Shown one piece after another: positions 34,401 to 43,577 of a stretch of 64,000 nucleotides of DNA. The translations under genes and the position numbers were made by a program. The notes under the pieces are model-generated. The model saw only the letters and a program-made list of their open reading frames with translations, did not search any database and was not told where the DNA came from. This DNA comes from Halochromatium roseum. GTDB lineage: Bacteria; Pseudomonadota; Gammaproteobacteria; Chromatiales; Chromatiaceae. The stretch is from positions 79,745-143,744 of the forward strand of contig NZ_NHSH01000076.1 in NCBI RefSeq assembly GCF_016653315.1, given 5' to 3'. Numbering within the stretch: position 1 is the first letter of the stretch; each line of letters begins with the position of its first letter.

Positions 34401-35567
34401 ATGGACATGCTCGAACCCCAGCCAAAGCGTCAGCTCCAGCCCCTGCCTGATCCCCATCCGCTGAGCCTCTCGGTGGTGATCCCGCTCTATCAGGAGCGCG
34501 ATAACATCGAGCCGCTGTTGGCCCGCATCCATCAGGGTCTGCAAATCTACCCCCATCCCTGGGAGCTGATCCTGGTCGACGATGGCAGTCGCGACGGCAC
34601 TGCCCAGGTGCTGTTTGAGCAGACCGCCCGCTATGGCACGCATGTGCGCGTGATTAGCTTTCGGCGTAATTTCGGCCAAACCGCAGCGATGCAGGCCGGC
34701 TTCGATGCCGCGCGCGGTGCGCTGATCGCAACCCTCGACGGTGATCTGCAGAATGATCCGGCCGAGATCCCGCGCCTGATCGACGAGCTGCTGGCGCGTG
34801 ATCTCGATCTCCTGCAGGGCTGGCGGCGCGATCGTCAAGACGCCTTGCTGCTGCGCAAGATCCCGTCGCGTCTCGCCAACGGACTCATCGCTCGGGTCAC
34901 CGGCGTGCACCTGCATGATTACGGCTGCAGCCTCAAGGTCTATCGGTCCGAAGTGATCAAGGAGATCCGCCTATTCGGCGAGATGCATCGCTTCATCCCG
35001 GTCTGGGTGGCCGGGATCACCGCGCCTGAGCGCATCGGCGAGACCGAGGTCGGGCATCGCGCGCGCGAGCTGGGGCAGTCCAAGTATGGGATCTCGCGCA
35101 CCTTCCGCGTACTGCTCGACCTGCTGGTCGCGTTCTTTTTTCTCCGCTTCGGCGCACGGCCCGGCCATTTCTTTGGTGGCATTGGGCTCTCATTCGGCCT
35201 GCTTGGCGGATTGATGATGAGCTGGCTGGCCTGGGTCAAGTTCGGGCTCGGTGAGGATATTGGTGATCGCCCGCTGTTCTTCGTGGCAATCCTGTTCCTG
35301 GTCGCCTCGATCCAATTCCTGACCACCGGTGTCCTGGCTGAGATCATGACCCGCACCCTGTTTGCCTCGGGTGACCGGACCCATCACTGCATCTGCCGGC
35401 AGACTGATCCGGAGGTCGCCAGCTGGAAGGTCGAGCAGCAACAAGACCGTCCGAGATCAGGCGCGCAGACTCGGCGCCAAGCGCTAGCGGGCGGATTTGA
35501 CCTCACCCCAGAGCAAGCATCGCAGCAGGCCGGTGCCGCGGCTCAGGGCTCGGAGGGTTCCGTTTAA
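34401..35567 (+). CDS. GT2 polyprenyl-phosphate glycosyltransferase (DPM1/ArnC-like)
   Basis: The 388-residue protein has an N-terminal GT-A domain (about 20-250) and two C-terminal membrane helices (about 262-325). Motifs are SVVIPLYQERDNI, LILVDDGSRDGT, TLDGDLQNDP (the DxD-type metal site) and KYGISRTFRVLLDL. The family transfers a sugar from a nucleotide to undecaprenyl phosphate on the cytoplasmic face. The next gene, a GT39/ArnT-like enzyme, would use that product and overlaps its stop (TAATG). The last 60 residues are low-complexity and Gln/Ala-rich. Confidence 0.9.
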   Translation: MDMLEPQPKRQLQPLPDPHPLSLSVVIPLYQERDNIEPLLARIHQGLQIYPHPWELILVDDGSRDGTAQVLFEQTARYGTHVRVISFRRNFGQTAAMQAGFDAARGALIATLDGDLQNDPAEIPRLIDELLARDLDLLQGWRRDRQDALLLRKIPSRLANGLIARVTGVHLHDYGCSLKVYRSEVIKEIRLFGEMHRFIPVWVAGITAPERIGETEVGHRARELGQSKYGISRTFRVLLDLLVAFFFLRFGARPGHFFGGIGLSFGLLGGLMMSWLAWVKFGLGEDIGDRPLFFVAILFLVASIQFLTTGVLAEIMTRTLFASGDRTHHCICRQTDPEVASWKVEQQQDRPRSGAQTRRQALAGGFDLTPEQASQQAGAAAQGSEGSV

Positions 35568-37153
35568 TGGGCGCGCGCGACGCATGGTTGACAAGGTTGC
35601 TAGTCTCGCCCTGGTTCCTGGTGCTGATCGTCTGGCTCGCCTTCTTCTGGCAGCTCGGTGCGGTGCCGCTCTACGATCTCGATGAAGGCGCCTTCACCGA
35701 GGCCACCCGCGAGATGCTCGCCAGCGGCAACTTCATCACCCCGCACCGCGACGGCGAGCCGCGTTATGACAAGCCGGTGCTGATCTATTGGTTACAAGCG
35801 GCCTCGGTCTCAGTGCTCGGCTGGAGCGAATTTGCGCTGCGGTTGCCATCGGCGATGGCCGCCAGCCTCTGGCTGCTGGCGCTCTGGTGGTTCGTGCGCG
35901 AGCGGTTGGATGCGACGACCGCGACCATTGCTGGCTTGGTCATGGCGCTCGGGCTGCAGGTCGCGATCATCGGCAAGGCCGCAGTCGCCGATGCGTTGCT
36001 GAACCTCTTCATCGCGCTCAGCTTCTTCGAGATCTACCGCTGGCGGCTGCGGCCGACCCGCGCGACCCTGCTGCGAGTCTACCTCTGGCTCGGTCTCGGC
36101 TTCCTGACCAAAGGCCCGGTCGCGGTGTTCTTCCCTTTGGTGGTGAGCCTGCTCTACTTCAGCTCGCTGCGCGAATGGCGCGCCTGGCTCGCGGCGGTCT
36201 TCGAGTGGCGTGGCTGGCTGGTCTTCATCGCGGTGGCCGGTCCCTGGTACCTGGCGATCTATCTCGACGACGGTTTAGGCTTCTTTCAGAGCTTCTTCCT
36301 CGGTCACAATCTGGGACGTTACAGCGGGGTGAAGCATGGTCATGCTGGCTTCCCCGGCTATTACTTCGTGATGCTGCCGTTGGTGTTGTTGCCCTTCACT
36401 GGCTGGTTTCTCAGTCTGCTGCCGAGGCTGCGCCAACTTTGGGCTAATGAGTTGGATCGGTTTCTGCTGCTCTGGTTCGTTACCGTGTTTGCCGTGTTCT
36501 CGTTCTCGGGTACCAAGCTGCCGCACTATCTGGTCTATGGCATCACGCCCTTGTTCATCCTGATGGCGCGGCATCGCGATGCGCTGAACAACCGCTGGCT
36601 GGCCTTTCTGCCGCCGCTGCTGTTGGTGGCCTTGATGGTGGCACTGCCTGACGTCCTTGGGCTGCTGACAGGGCAGGCCGATCGCGCCCACGAACAGGCC
36701 ATGTTCGCGGAAGCGGCGCGGGTGCTCGATGGCTGGTATCGGCTGGGTACCTGGATTGGACTCGTCGCGATGCTGGGTTTGCTGCTCTGGTCGCAGGTCG
36801 GACTCTGGCAGCGACTGATATTGGTTGGCATCGTTCAAACCCTGCTAGTGTTCGGCCTTTTGGTACCGGCGGTGTTTGCGGTCATGCAGGCGCCGGTCAA
36901 ACAGGCGGGACTGCTAGCGCGTGAGCTCGATCGGCCAACGGTGGTTTACCGCACCAGCATGCCGAGCTTCAGCGTCTATCGCGATGCGATCACGCCTGAG
37001 AGCGATCGGCCACAGGTCGGAGAGCTGGTGTTCTTGCGCGTCGATAAGCTCGAGCGGTTGGCCGAGGCCGTGGCGCCGAATCGGCTCGATCTTCGGTATC
37101 GTCAAGGGCCGGTGGCGTTGGTGCTGATCGAGCAGCCCGAGGCTCAACGGTAG
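35567..37153 (+). CDS. GT39/ArnT-like membrane glycosyltransferase
   Basis: The 528-residue protein has about eleven or twelve membrane helices. After the first helix it carries YDLDEGAFTEATREMLASGNFITP, the acidic GT-C catalytic loop, and RYDKPVLIYWLQA, hallmarks of dolichol/undecaprenyl-phosphate-sugar transferases such as ArnT. It probably moves the lipid-linked sugar made by the preceding GT2 onto lipid A or another periplasmic acceptor. The coupling to GT2 is tight; a PAP2 phosphatase follows after 35 bp. Confidence 0.9.
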   Translation: MGARDAWLTRLLVSPWFLVLIVWLAFFWQLGAVPLYDLDEGAFTEATREMLASGNFITPHRDGEPRYDKPVLIYWLQAASVSVLGWSEFALRLPSAMAASLWLLALWWFVRERLDATTATIAGLVMALGLQVAIIGKAAVADALLNLFIALSFFEIYRWRLRPTRATLLRVYLWLGLGFLTKGPVAVFFPLVVSLLYFSSLREWRAWLAAVFEWRGWLVFIAVAGPWYLAIYLDDGLGFFQSFFLGHNLGRYSGVKHGHAGFPGYYFVMLPLVLLPFTGWFLSLLPRLRQLWANELDRFLLLWFVTVFAVFSFSGTKLPHYLVYGITPLFILMARHRDALNNRWLAFLPPLLLVALMVALPDVLGLLTGQADRAHEQAMFAEAARVLDGWYRLGTWIGLVAMLGLLLWSQVGLWQRLILVGIVQTLLVFGLLVPAVFAVMQAPVKQAGLLARELDRPTVVYRTSMPSFSVYRDAITPESDRPQVGELVFLRVDKLERLAEAVAPNRLDLRYRQGPVALVLIEQPEAQR

Positions 37154-37188
37154 ACACGACCACAGCGCCCCCCGAGACCGAGGTCGGT

Positions 37189-38058
37189 TTGAAAAGCAAA
37201 CGCGGAATGAGCCTGGAACAGGCGCTGACGGCTGGGGCTGAGCGTGATCCCGCAGTTGTGGCAGGAGGTGCCATCTGGCTGCTCGGGTGGGCGCTAGTCT
37301 GCGCCTTGCTCGGCATTGGCTTGCAGCTAATTGGTGACGAGGGCTATCACAGCGGCTTCCTGACACTTAATCGCCTATTCGCTCAGCTGCCCGCCGGCCT
37401 CTGGCAATGGCTGACCGTGCTTGGGGATGAGCGAGTCGCATTGACCTTGGCACTGTTGCTGTCGTACCAGCATCCGCGTGTCTTTTGGGCGTTGCTCTGT
37501 GCCGCGCTGGTGGCGATTGCCTACTCACGCGGGCTCAAGCCCCTGGTCGACGCCGCTCGCCCGCCTGCGGTATTACCGATCGAAAGCTTCGAGCTGATTG
37601 GCGTTCAGCATCGCAAGCATAGCTTTCCATCGGGCCACAGCGTGACCGCCGCGGTCTTCTTCGGGGTGCTTATTTACTATGCCCAGCAGGCGCGCTGGCG
37701 ATTCATCTTTCTCGTGTTAGCGACCGCCGCCGGGCTGAGCCGGGTTGCGGTTGGCGTGCATTGGCCGGTCGATGTGATGGCCGGTCTCGCAGGTGGTGCG
37801 CTAGCGGCGTTGGCAGGCGTGGCGCTCGCCCGGCGCAGCCTCTGGGGCCTTTACGATCCGGGCGTGCATCTCGCCTTCGTGGTGCTTGCTGGATTTGCCG
37901 CGATGGGTCTCTTCTTCGACGACGGTGGCTATCCGGCCGCGGCACGACCGTTGCAGGTACTTGCTTTCTTCGCGTTGACCATGGCGCTAGTGCAGTACGT
38001 ACTGCGGCCTATGCTCAGGTCTCTTCGGCCCCCGCGCGCTGCGCATGAGAGAGATTAG
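37189..38058 (+). CDS. PAP2 family membrane phosphatase
   Basis: The 289-residue protein has the three PAP2 motifs: KPLVDAARPP (125-134), HSFPSGHSVTA (about 147-157, with the PSGH core) and SRVAVGVHWPVD (about 183-194). It probably dephosphorylates a lipid phosphate or undecaprenyl pyrophosphate on the periplasmic side, recycling the carrier used by the preceding glycosyltransferases. The TTG at 37189 has GAGGT 4-5 bp upstream; an ATG at 37207 is the alternative start. Confidence 0.88.
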   Translation: MKSKRGMSLEQALTAGAERDPAVVAGGAIWLLGWALVCALLGIGLQLIGDEGYHSGFLTLNRLFAQLPAGLWQWLTVLGDERVALTLALLLSYQHPRVFWALLCAALVAIAYSRGLKPLVDAARPPAVLPIESFELIGVQHRKHSFPSGHSVTAAVFFGVLIYYAQQARWRFIFLVLATAAGLSRVAVGVHWPVDVMAGLAGGALAALAGVALARRSLWGLYDPGVHLAFVVLAGFAAMGLFFDDGGYPAAARPLQVLAFFALTMALVQYVLRPMLRSLRPPRAAHERD

Positions 38059-38089
38059 AGATTGATCAACGCCGTCGTAAGCATCCATA

Positions 38090-38108
38090 GGCGTCACTCC
38101 GTGGCGCC
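38090..38108. terminator. Imperfect hairpin between convergent genes
   Basis: GGCGTCAC-TCC-GTGGCGCC forms an 8-bp stem with one mismatch between the PAP2 and SYLF genes. There is no clear T-run, so assignment as terminator is tentative. Confidence 0.4.
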
Positions 38109-38163
38109 TTGTCCTGCCCAATTTGTGCTCCAGATAATCCCAACAACAGTCGTGGCCGGCTTT

Positions 38164-38913
38164 TCAGTCAGTAGGAGACGCCGTATTCAAGCTCTGATCA
38201 GGCCAATACTTGGTCGCGAGCAGCTTCGCCGAGATCTTCCAGCCGTCGCCGGTGAGGACGAAGATCGCCTGGCCGCTGTCGTTGAAGTTGAACTTCAGTT
38301 GGTCGGTCTGATCGCCAGTCATGGTGCCAGCCTCGGCGCTGGCATCCGTGCCTTGGGTGACGAACTTGTTAAAGGCAAATGGCGTCTCGAACAGGATCAC
38401 AGTCTTGGTCGCGAATCCGCCGAAGCCGAAACCGACGCCGACACCACCGCTGCCCATCTTCATGTAGGTGCGCTGATCGGTCTCGCGATCGACCGCAACA
38501 CCGCGACCGTAGCCAGCTGCGACCAGCATCTCAACCTGTCGGCTGACAAAGACCGCGTAGCCGGCGCTCTCGTCGAACAGCTTCTTGGCCGCAGGCTCCT
38601 TGGCAAACAACTGCTCCAGGGTTTCCTCTGTCAGCGCATCGAGCTTGGCGCGCGTCTCTTCCGGAGTGGCCCCATCAGCAAGATCATACTTGGTTGATTC
38701 GACCGTCTGATTTGCACTTTCCGCGGCCTTGTCTAAGGCCTTGCTGGCCGCATCGGTGGCCGCGCTGGTCGCGGTGCTGATCTGTTCCGCGGTCTTTGCG
38801 GCACCCTCCTTGAGCTTCTCGAGCAGCGTTGGCTCGTCTGCGACCGCGAGGGTTGAGCCGGCAGCCAGAGCCATGATGGCCACTGCAGATCGGACTCGGA
38901 CAGGATGTTTCAT
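38164..38913 (-). CDS. SYLF-domain (YSC84-like) exported lipid-binding protein
   Basis: The 249-residue protein has a signal peptide (1-25, LAVA/DEP), an Ala/Lys/Thr-rich helical segment (about 30-75) and a C-terminal SYLF domain (about 105-245): AGYAVFVSRQVEMLVAAGYGRGVAVDRET, then GSGGVGVGFGFGGFATKTVILF. SYLF domains bind phosphoinositides in eukaryotes; the bacterial role is unknown. It stands between convergent PAP2 and a small acidic-tailed gene on its own strand. Confidence 0.88.
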   Translation of the reverse strand: MKHPVRVRSAVAIMALAAGSTLAVADEPTLLEKLKEGAAKTAEQISTATSAATDAASKALDKAAESANQTVESTKYDLADGATPEETRAKLDALTEETLEQLFAKEPAAKKLFDESAGYAVFVSRQVEMLVAAGYGRGVAVDRETDQRTYMKMGSGGVGVGFGFGGFATKTVILFETPFAFNKFVTQGTDASAEAGTMTGDQTDQLKFNFNDSGQAIFVLTGDGWKISAKLLATKYWPDQSLNTASPTD

Positions 38914-38960
38914 CTGGATCTGGCTCCGGTATAGCGCCTGTTGGTTCGGCTGACCTCAGC

Positions 38961-39179
38961 CTATTCGGCTGCCGCTTCGGTTTCGGTGCCTTCGGCCGTC
39001 TCGGCTTCGGGCTCGGCAGGCGCTGCCTTTGGCTCTGGCGTCTTCAGCAAGCCTTCGGTCCTGAGTACGGCGACCTTGTCGTCCCCTTGCACCCAACGTT
39101 TGCGTTTGTCTTTGACGGCATAGCGGCCTGAGCGCTTCTCATAAATCGTATGGTCGCGGGTGGTCTTGAGCTTCTTCAT
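38961..39179 (-). CDS. Small conserved protein with acidic tail
   Basis: The 72-residue protein has a basic N-terminal half (HTIYEKRSGRYAVKDKRKRWVQGDDKVAVLRTEGLL) that resembles a widespread short uncharacterised family, and an Ala/Glu/Thr-rich tail (about 50-72). No function is known. It lies 47 bp upstream of the SYLF gene on the same strand. The 124 bp to the next gene hold nothing that I can identify. Confidence 0.6.
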   Translation of the reverse strand: MKKLKTTRDHTIYEKRSGRYAVKDKRKRWVQGDDKVAVLRTEGLLKTPEPKAAPAEPEAETAEGTETEAAAE

Positions 39180-39303
39180 CGGTTGCCTTTGTCAGGGGGT
39201 TAAGGAAGAGGGGGTTTAGGAAGATTCGATCGGGGCTTGGAGCCGCTAGGCGCTCCTCGGTCGTCGTGCTGGCTAGGCTCGCAGTCTGCGTGCCAGCGAG
39301 TTG

Positions 39304-39621
39304 CTAAGGCAGCACATTCGGGTCGTTCTTATCCTCATTCTGCTCATCGGAGCGCTGGATATCGATCTCGAACTTCGTGATCAGCGCTGCCATGGCAGCG
39401 AGGGCGGCGATAATCGGCGCCAGCAGTGTCAGTGCGCCGCCGACGGCAACACCGGCGGTCAGCGGTATCTCGAGCAGTGTTGCGCCACCCGGCTTGCGGA
39501 TGATGAGGCGGCGCACATTGCCCTCGGCGACAAGCTGCTTGACGTAGTCAACCAGCTCGCTGCCGGCGACGGTGACGCGCTCGCTGAGGCCGCGCCGGGG
39601 CTCGTAGGGATCTTTTGACAT
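39304..39621 (-). CDS. DUF4342 domain protein
   Basis: The 105-residue protein has a soluble N-terminus (SERVTVAGSELVDYVKQLVAEGNVRRLIIRKPGGATLLEIPLT) matching DUF4342, then a hydrophobic, probably membrane-associated segment (about 62-88) and a polar tail. The function is unknown. The start at 39621 is set by similarity; no clear ribosome-binding site, and the frame upstream is antisense to srkA. Confidence 0.8.
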   Translation of the reverse strand: MSKDPYEPRRGLSERVTVAGSELVDYVKQLVAEGNVRRLIIRKPGGATLLEIPLTAGVAVGGALTLLAPIIAALAAMAALITKFEIDIQRSDEQNEDKNDPNVLP

Positions 39622-39746
39622 CTGGGGAGTTGCTCGGCTCGCGTCAATACAATGCAAGGGTTGTCGAACGGACCGCCTATCATCGACTGAGCCTTGCGGG
39701 TGCGTCAACTTCGACACCAGCCTTTGATGAGCAGAAGCGGTCCGGC

Positions 39747-40844
39747 TCAAAACAGCGCCAGTGGGCCTTCTTGCATTGCCGCGATCTGTTCGCGCAGGAT
39801 CAGGATCTGCTCTTCCCAATAGCGTGGCGAGTCGAACCAGGGGAAGGCGCTGGGGAAGGCCGGATCTTCCCAACGTCGCGCGATCCAGGCCGAATGATGG
39901 ATCAGACGCAGCGTGCGCAGGGCTTCGATCAGATGCAGCTCGCGGGGGTCAAAATCGGCAAAGTCCCGATAACCCTCAAGCACCGCATCCAGCTGCATCG
40001 CCATGGCTTGGCGGTCGCCGGAGAGCAGCATCCAGAGATCCTGGACCGCCGGTCCGCTGCGCGCGTCGTCGAAGTCGACGAACTGTGGCCCCGCATCAGT
40101 CCAGAGCAGGTTGCCGCGGTGACAATCGCCGTGGAGGCGCAGCATGTGCACGGCGCCGGCGCGCTTGTAGCAGGCCGCGACCTCGGTCAGCGCATGCGCC
40201 AGGACGCTCCGGTACGAGGTCTCGAGTTCGCTCGGAATCCAGCCCTGATCGAGCAAGAATCGGCTGGGCTCCTCACCGAAGTGTTGCAAGTCCAGCGTCG
40301 GGCGATGCCGAAACGGCTGACTCTCTCCAACACGATGGATGCGGCCGATGAAGCGGCCGATCCGGGTCAAGATCTCGAGGTCCTCGAGTTCTGGATCACG
40401 GCCGCCACAGCGGATGCTGAGGGAGAAGCGGAAGCCCTGATGTCGGTGCAGACTGCGGCCATCGATCCGCAGCGGCGGGACTGCAGGGATCTCGCGCTCT
40501 GCCAATGCCGCGACAAAGGCATGTTCTTCGGCGATGGCTTCATCGGACCAGCGTCCAGGCCGATAGAATTTTGCAATCAGTGGTGCCGCGTCATCGATTC
40601 CGACCTGATAGACCCGGTTCTCATAGCTGTTCAGCGTCAGCAGATGGCCATCGACGAGGAAGCCGAGCGATTCGACGGCATTGAGCACCAAGTCGGGGGT
40701 CAGATCGGCGTAGGGCTTGAGCTGAGAGGTGTCTTGAGGTGTTGCCGATGCAAGGTTTGAAGACGCGGTCGCTCCGCTGTGAGACGCCGATCCGTTGTCG
40801 GCTGCAACGGATGTTGAGTCGTTGCTCGATGAGGCTGTGGTCAT
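39747..40844 (-). CDS. srkA: SrkA/YihE stress-response kinase
   Basis: The 365-residue aminoglycoside-phosphotransferase-fold Ser/Thr kinase has RVYQVG and IAKFYRPGRWSDEAI (ATP-binding region), LRLHGDCHRGNLLW (catalytic loop) and FVDFDDARSGPAVQDLWMLL (metal-binding Asp). In E. coli SrkA counters MazF-linked stress death. The first ~35 residues are Ser/Thr/Ala-rich and absent from E. coli SrkA. The gap to the next gene (40845-40995) shows no feature. Confidence 0.92.
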   Translation of the reverse strand: MTTASSSNDSTSVAADNGSASHSGATASSNLASATPQDTSQLKPYADLTPDLVLNAVESLGFLVDGHLLTLNSYENRVYQVGIDDAAPLIAKFYRPGRWSDEAIAEEHAFVAALAEREIPAVPPLRIDGRSLHRHQGFRFSLSIRCGGRDPELEDLEILTRIGRFIGRIHRVGESQPFRHRPTLDLQHFGEEPSRFLLDQGWIPSELETSYRSVLAHALTEVAACYKRAGAVHMLRLHGDCHRGNLLWTDAGPQFVDFDDARSGPAVQDLWMLLSGDRQAMAMQLDAVLEGYRDFADFDPRELHLIEALRTLRLIHHSAWIARRWEDPAFPSAFPWFDSPRYWEEQILILREQIAAMQEGPLALF

Positions 40845-40995
40845 AAGAGTGCGCCTGCTGGACTAACATACATGGTGCGTCGCCAACCCGGATGATGAAG
40901 CGCGTGTTTCGGTCAGGTCTGTGACTCAGTGCGCGCCGCCCGCTTGCTCAGCTGGCCGCGCTGCGATCCGGTCTTGGTGTGAGTGCGGTTGGTTG

Positions 40996-41952
40996 TCAGC
41001 TGCAGTCGATCAACGCCTTCAAGACGGACGGCTCGGCGGCACGCTGCAATGCGACAACGCCGTTGGCGAGCGGCTCAACGCAATCGATCAATGGGGTTGG
41101 GTCGACGCGCTGCTGCTCGAGCAGCCTCAATGCGGCAGGGAAGGGGCCACAGCGCGAGCCGATGATGCGAATCTCATCCACGACCAGCGTCGACAAAGCC
41201 ACCGGAACCTCGCCTCGGTAGGTGCTCTTCAGGCAGAGGCAGCCACGCGGGCGCAGCGCACGTCTGGCCAAGGCGAAGCCGCCGGGCGCGCCGCTGGCCT
41301 CGACCACAAGATCATAGTGGCCATCGGCCACCTCCGGCTCCTCGATGCAACGCGCGCCGATGCCTTGCAGGCGTTGGCGTTGGTGGGCGTGTCGTGCGAC
41401 GACATCCAGCTCGGCCCCAGTCAAGGCCAAGACGCGCGCGATCAGCTGCCCAAGCCGTCCGGCTCCGACCAGCAACACCCGATCGGAAGGCTTGATCGGG
41501 ACCAGCTCCGGGATCTCGAGCGCCGCCGCCAGTGGCTCGACGAAGACAGCAGCGCGATCTGGCACGACGTCCGGCACGCGATGCAGGTTGTCTAGGGGCA
41601 GACAGAGATACTCGGCGAAGGCACCGTCGTGGTGCTTGATGCCGAGCACCTCTCGGTTCAAGCAATGATTCGGCCGGCAGGCCAGACATTCGCGGCAGTG
41701 ACCGCAGCTGATATTGATCGACCCGACGACGCGCTCTCCCACGCGCTCGGGCGCGGTCGGCGCGCCCGTGATCTCACCGACGAACTCATGCCCGAGCACG
41801 CCCGTGAAGGGATAATAGCCGTCCATCAGGGCGAGGTCGGTCGAGCAAACGCCGGCTAGACGCACCTTCACCAAGGCCTCGCCGGCGGCCGGGGCGGGCA
41901 TAGGAAGATCGCTTCTGAGTCGAGGCCGGTCGTCGAGCCAAATCGCTTTCAT
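40996..41952 (-). CDS. Zinc-dependent MDR-family alcohol dehydrogenase
   Basis: The 318-residue medium-chain dehydrogenase has GVCSTDL and GHEFVGEI (catalytic zinc), CGHCRECLACRPNHC (structural four-Cys lobe) and VLLVGAGRLGQLIARV (NAD(P) loop). The substrate is unknown; the sequence resembles threonine/sorbitol-dehydrogenase-type proteins. The ATG at 41952 has GAGGA 7 bp upstream, and the 42-codon extension upstream is not family-like. It is divergent from egtB. Confidence 0.88.
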   Translation of the reverse strand: MKAIWLDDRPRLRSDLPMPAPAAGEALVKVRLAGVCSTDLALMDGYYPFTGVLGHEFVGEITGAPTAPERVGERVVGSINISCGHCRECLACRPNHCLNREVLGIKHHDGAFAEYLCLPLDNLHRVPDVVPDRAAVFVEPLAAALEIPELVPIKPSDRVLLVGAGRLGQLIARVLALTGAELDVVARHAHQRQRLQGIGARCIEEPEVADGHYDLVVEASGAPGGFALARRALRPRGCLCLKSTYRGEVPVALSTLVVDEIRIIGSRCGPFPAALRLLEQQRVDPTPLIDCVEPLANGVVALQRAAEPSVLKALIDCS

Positions 41953-42060
41953 CAACAGATCCTCCGACAATCGCTTTGGGTTGCTGCGCGCGTTGAGATG
42001 CGCTCCGTCAAACAGCTTCGAGAACAGGCCCGCGCCGGTTTGTGCCTTCAGGTTATCCTT

Positions 42061-42112
42061 ATCACTCCTTCGAATCACTCCTTCGAATCACTCCTTCGAA
42101 TCATCCCTTCGA
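42061..42112. repeat. 13-bp tandem repeat x4
   Basis: Three identical copies of ATCACTCCTTCGA and a fourth with two changes (ATCATCCCTTCGA) lie between the divergent dehydrogenase and egtB. The array is open in the egtB frame, but the ribosome-binding site puts the egtB start downstream. Confidence 0.9.
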
Positions 42113-42272
42113 ACGAAACGACCGCGACTGGAAATTCGGCTGCAACATCGCCAAATCTCTCGCCAGAGCCAATCACGCACCGCTCTTCAGCCTTCATCGC
42201 CGTCGGCCGGTGAGCGATCAACCCATCCCAGCCTCTCTCTCAATCGACGAGATCGGACACCAGGAGAACCTG

Positions 42273-43577
42273 ATGCCCCTAATGGACGACCCCAGTCTTT
42301 ACGATGACTATCGCCGCGTGCGAACGTTCACCGAGCAGCTGTGTGAGCCGCTCGAGATCGAGGATTACATGCTCCAGGCTGCGGCCGAGGCCAGCCCAGC
42401 GAAGTGGCATCTGGCGCATGTCTCCTGGTTCTTCGAGACCTTTCTGCTGCGGCCGTTCCTGCCCGACTATGCGGTCTTTCATGCGCAATTCGATCATCTG
42501 TTCAATTCGTACTACGAGCAGACAGAGGCGGGCTTTTGGCCCCGCTCAAAGCGCGGGCTGATCTCGCGTCCGACGGTAGCCGAGGTCTATGCCTACCGCC
42601 GCCATGTCGACGACGCCATGGCGCGGTTGCTCAGCGACTGTGCGACCGAACACCAAGCGACGGTGAGGGCGCGGATCGAGATCGGACTCAATCACGAGCA
42701 GCAGCATCAAGAACTCCTGTTGACCGATATCAAGTACAACCTGGCCTACAATCCGTTGCGCCCGGCCTACCGCAGCGAACTGCCCAGGCTGCCTTCGCAA
42801 GACCCGGTGCCCCTCACCTTCACCGCCTTCGAAGGCGGTATCCACAGCTTTGGTGCCGTCGATCAGAGCCAGATCGAGCGCCAAGCCGAACGCCAAGACG
42901 AGCGCCCGGCCTTCGCCTACGACAATGAATTCCCGCGCCATCAACGGCTGCTAGAGCCGTTTCGGCTCGCTGATCGGCTGATCACTAATGCCGAGTACCA
43001 AGCGTTTGTCGACGACGGCGCGTATCGCAATCCGGCGCTCTGGCTCTCCGACGGCTGGGCACGGATCAAGACCGAGGGCTGGCAGGCGCCGCTGTACTGG
43101 GAGCAGCTCGATGGCGTCTGGCACGAGACCACCCTCAGCGGTCGCCGCCCGCTGCACCCGGCCGAGCCCGTCTGCCATGTCAGCTACTTCGAGGCCGAGG
43201 CCTATGCGCGCTGGGCCGGACGCCGACTGCCGACCGAGTTCGAATGGGAGCACGCAGCCGCTGACCGAGCCGTCGAGGGCCACTTCGTCGACGACGGCCA
43301 CCTGCATCCCACAGCAGCCGGCACCGGTTCGCTGCAGCAGCTGTTTGGCGACTGCTGGGAATGGACCGGGTCTGCCTATCTGCCCTATCCACGCTACCGA
43401 GCCGTCGATGGCGCCCTTGGCGAGTACAACGGCAAGTTTATGAATGGCCAGATGGTGCTGCGCGGCGGCTCATGCGCCACCTCGCGCGATCATGCGCGTC
43501 ATACCTATCGGAACTTCTTCTATCCACACGAGCGCTGGCAGTTCAAAGGCATCCGGCTGGCGGAGGACTTGGCATGA
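42273..43577 (+). CDS. egtB: EgtB, hercynine oxygenase
   Basis: This 434-residue non-haem-iron enzyme of ergothioneine synthesis joins a sulfur donor to trimethylhistidine. The DinB-like N-terminal domain has the iron ligands HEQQHQE (HX3HXE) and an earlier His in WHLAHVSWFFETF; the C-terminal FGE-sulfatase domain ends GQMVLRGGSCATSRDHARHTYRNFF. The ATG at 42273 has AGGAG at 7 bp; a longer frame upstream runs through the 13-bp repeat and is rejected. It overlaps egtD by 4 bp (ATGA). Confidence 0.93.
   Translation: MPLMDDPSLYDDYRRVRTFTEQLCEPLEIEDYMLQAAAEASPAKWHLAHVSWFFETFLLRPFLPDYAVFHAQFDHLFNSYYEQTEAGFWPRSKRGLISRPTVAEVYAYRRHVDDAMARLLSDCATEHQATVRARIEIGLNHEQQHQELLLTDIKYNLAYNPLRPAYRSELPRLPSQDPVPLTFTAFEGGIHSFGAVDQSQIERQAERQDERPAFAYDNEFPRHQRLLEPFRLADRLITNAEYQAFVDDGAYRNPALWLSDGWARIKTEGWQAPLYWEQLDGVWHETTLSGRRPLHPAEPVCHVSYFEAEAYARWAGRRLPTEFEWEHAAADRAVEGHFVDDGHLHPTAAGTGSLQQLFGDCWEWTGSAYLPYPRYRAVDGALGEYNGKFMNGQMVLRGGSCATSRDHARHTYRNFFYPHERWQFKGIRLAEDLA

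Noticed and set aside
42042..42272. Upstream extension of the egtB frame through the 13-bp repeats
   Set aside because: AGGAG lies 6-7 bp before the ATG at 42273, and the extension is repeat-derived with no family-like sequence.
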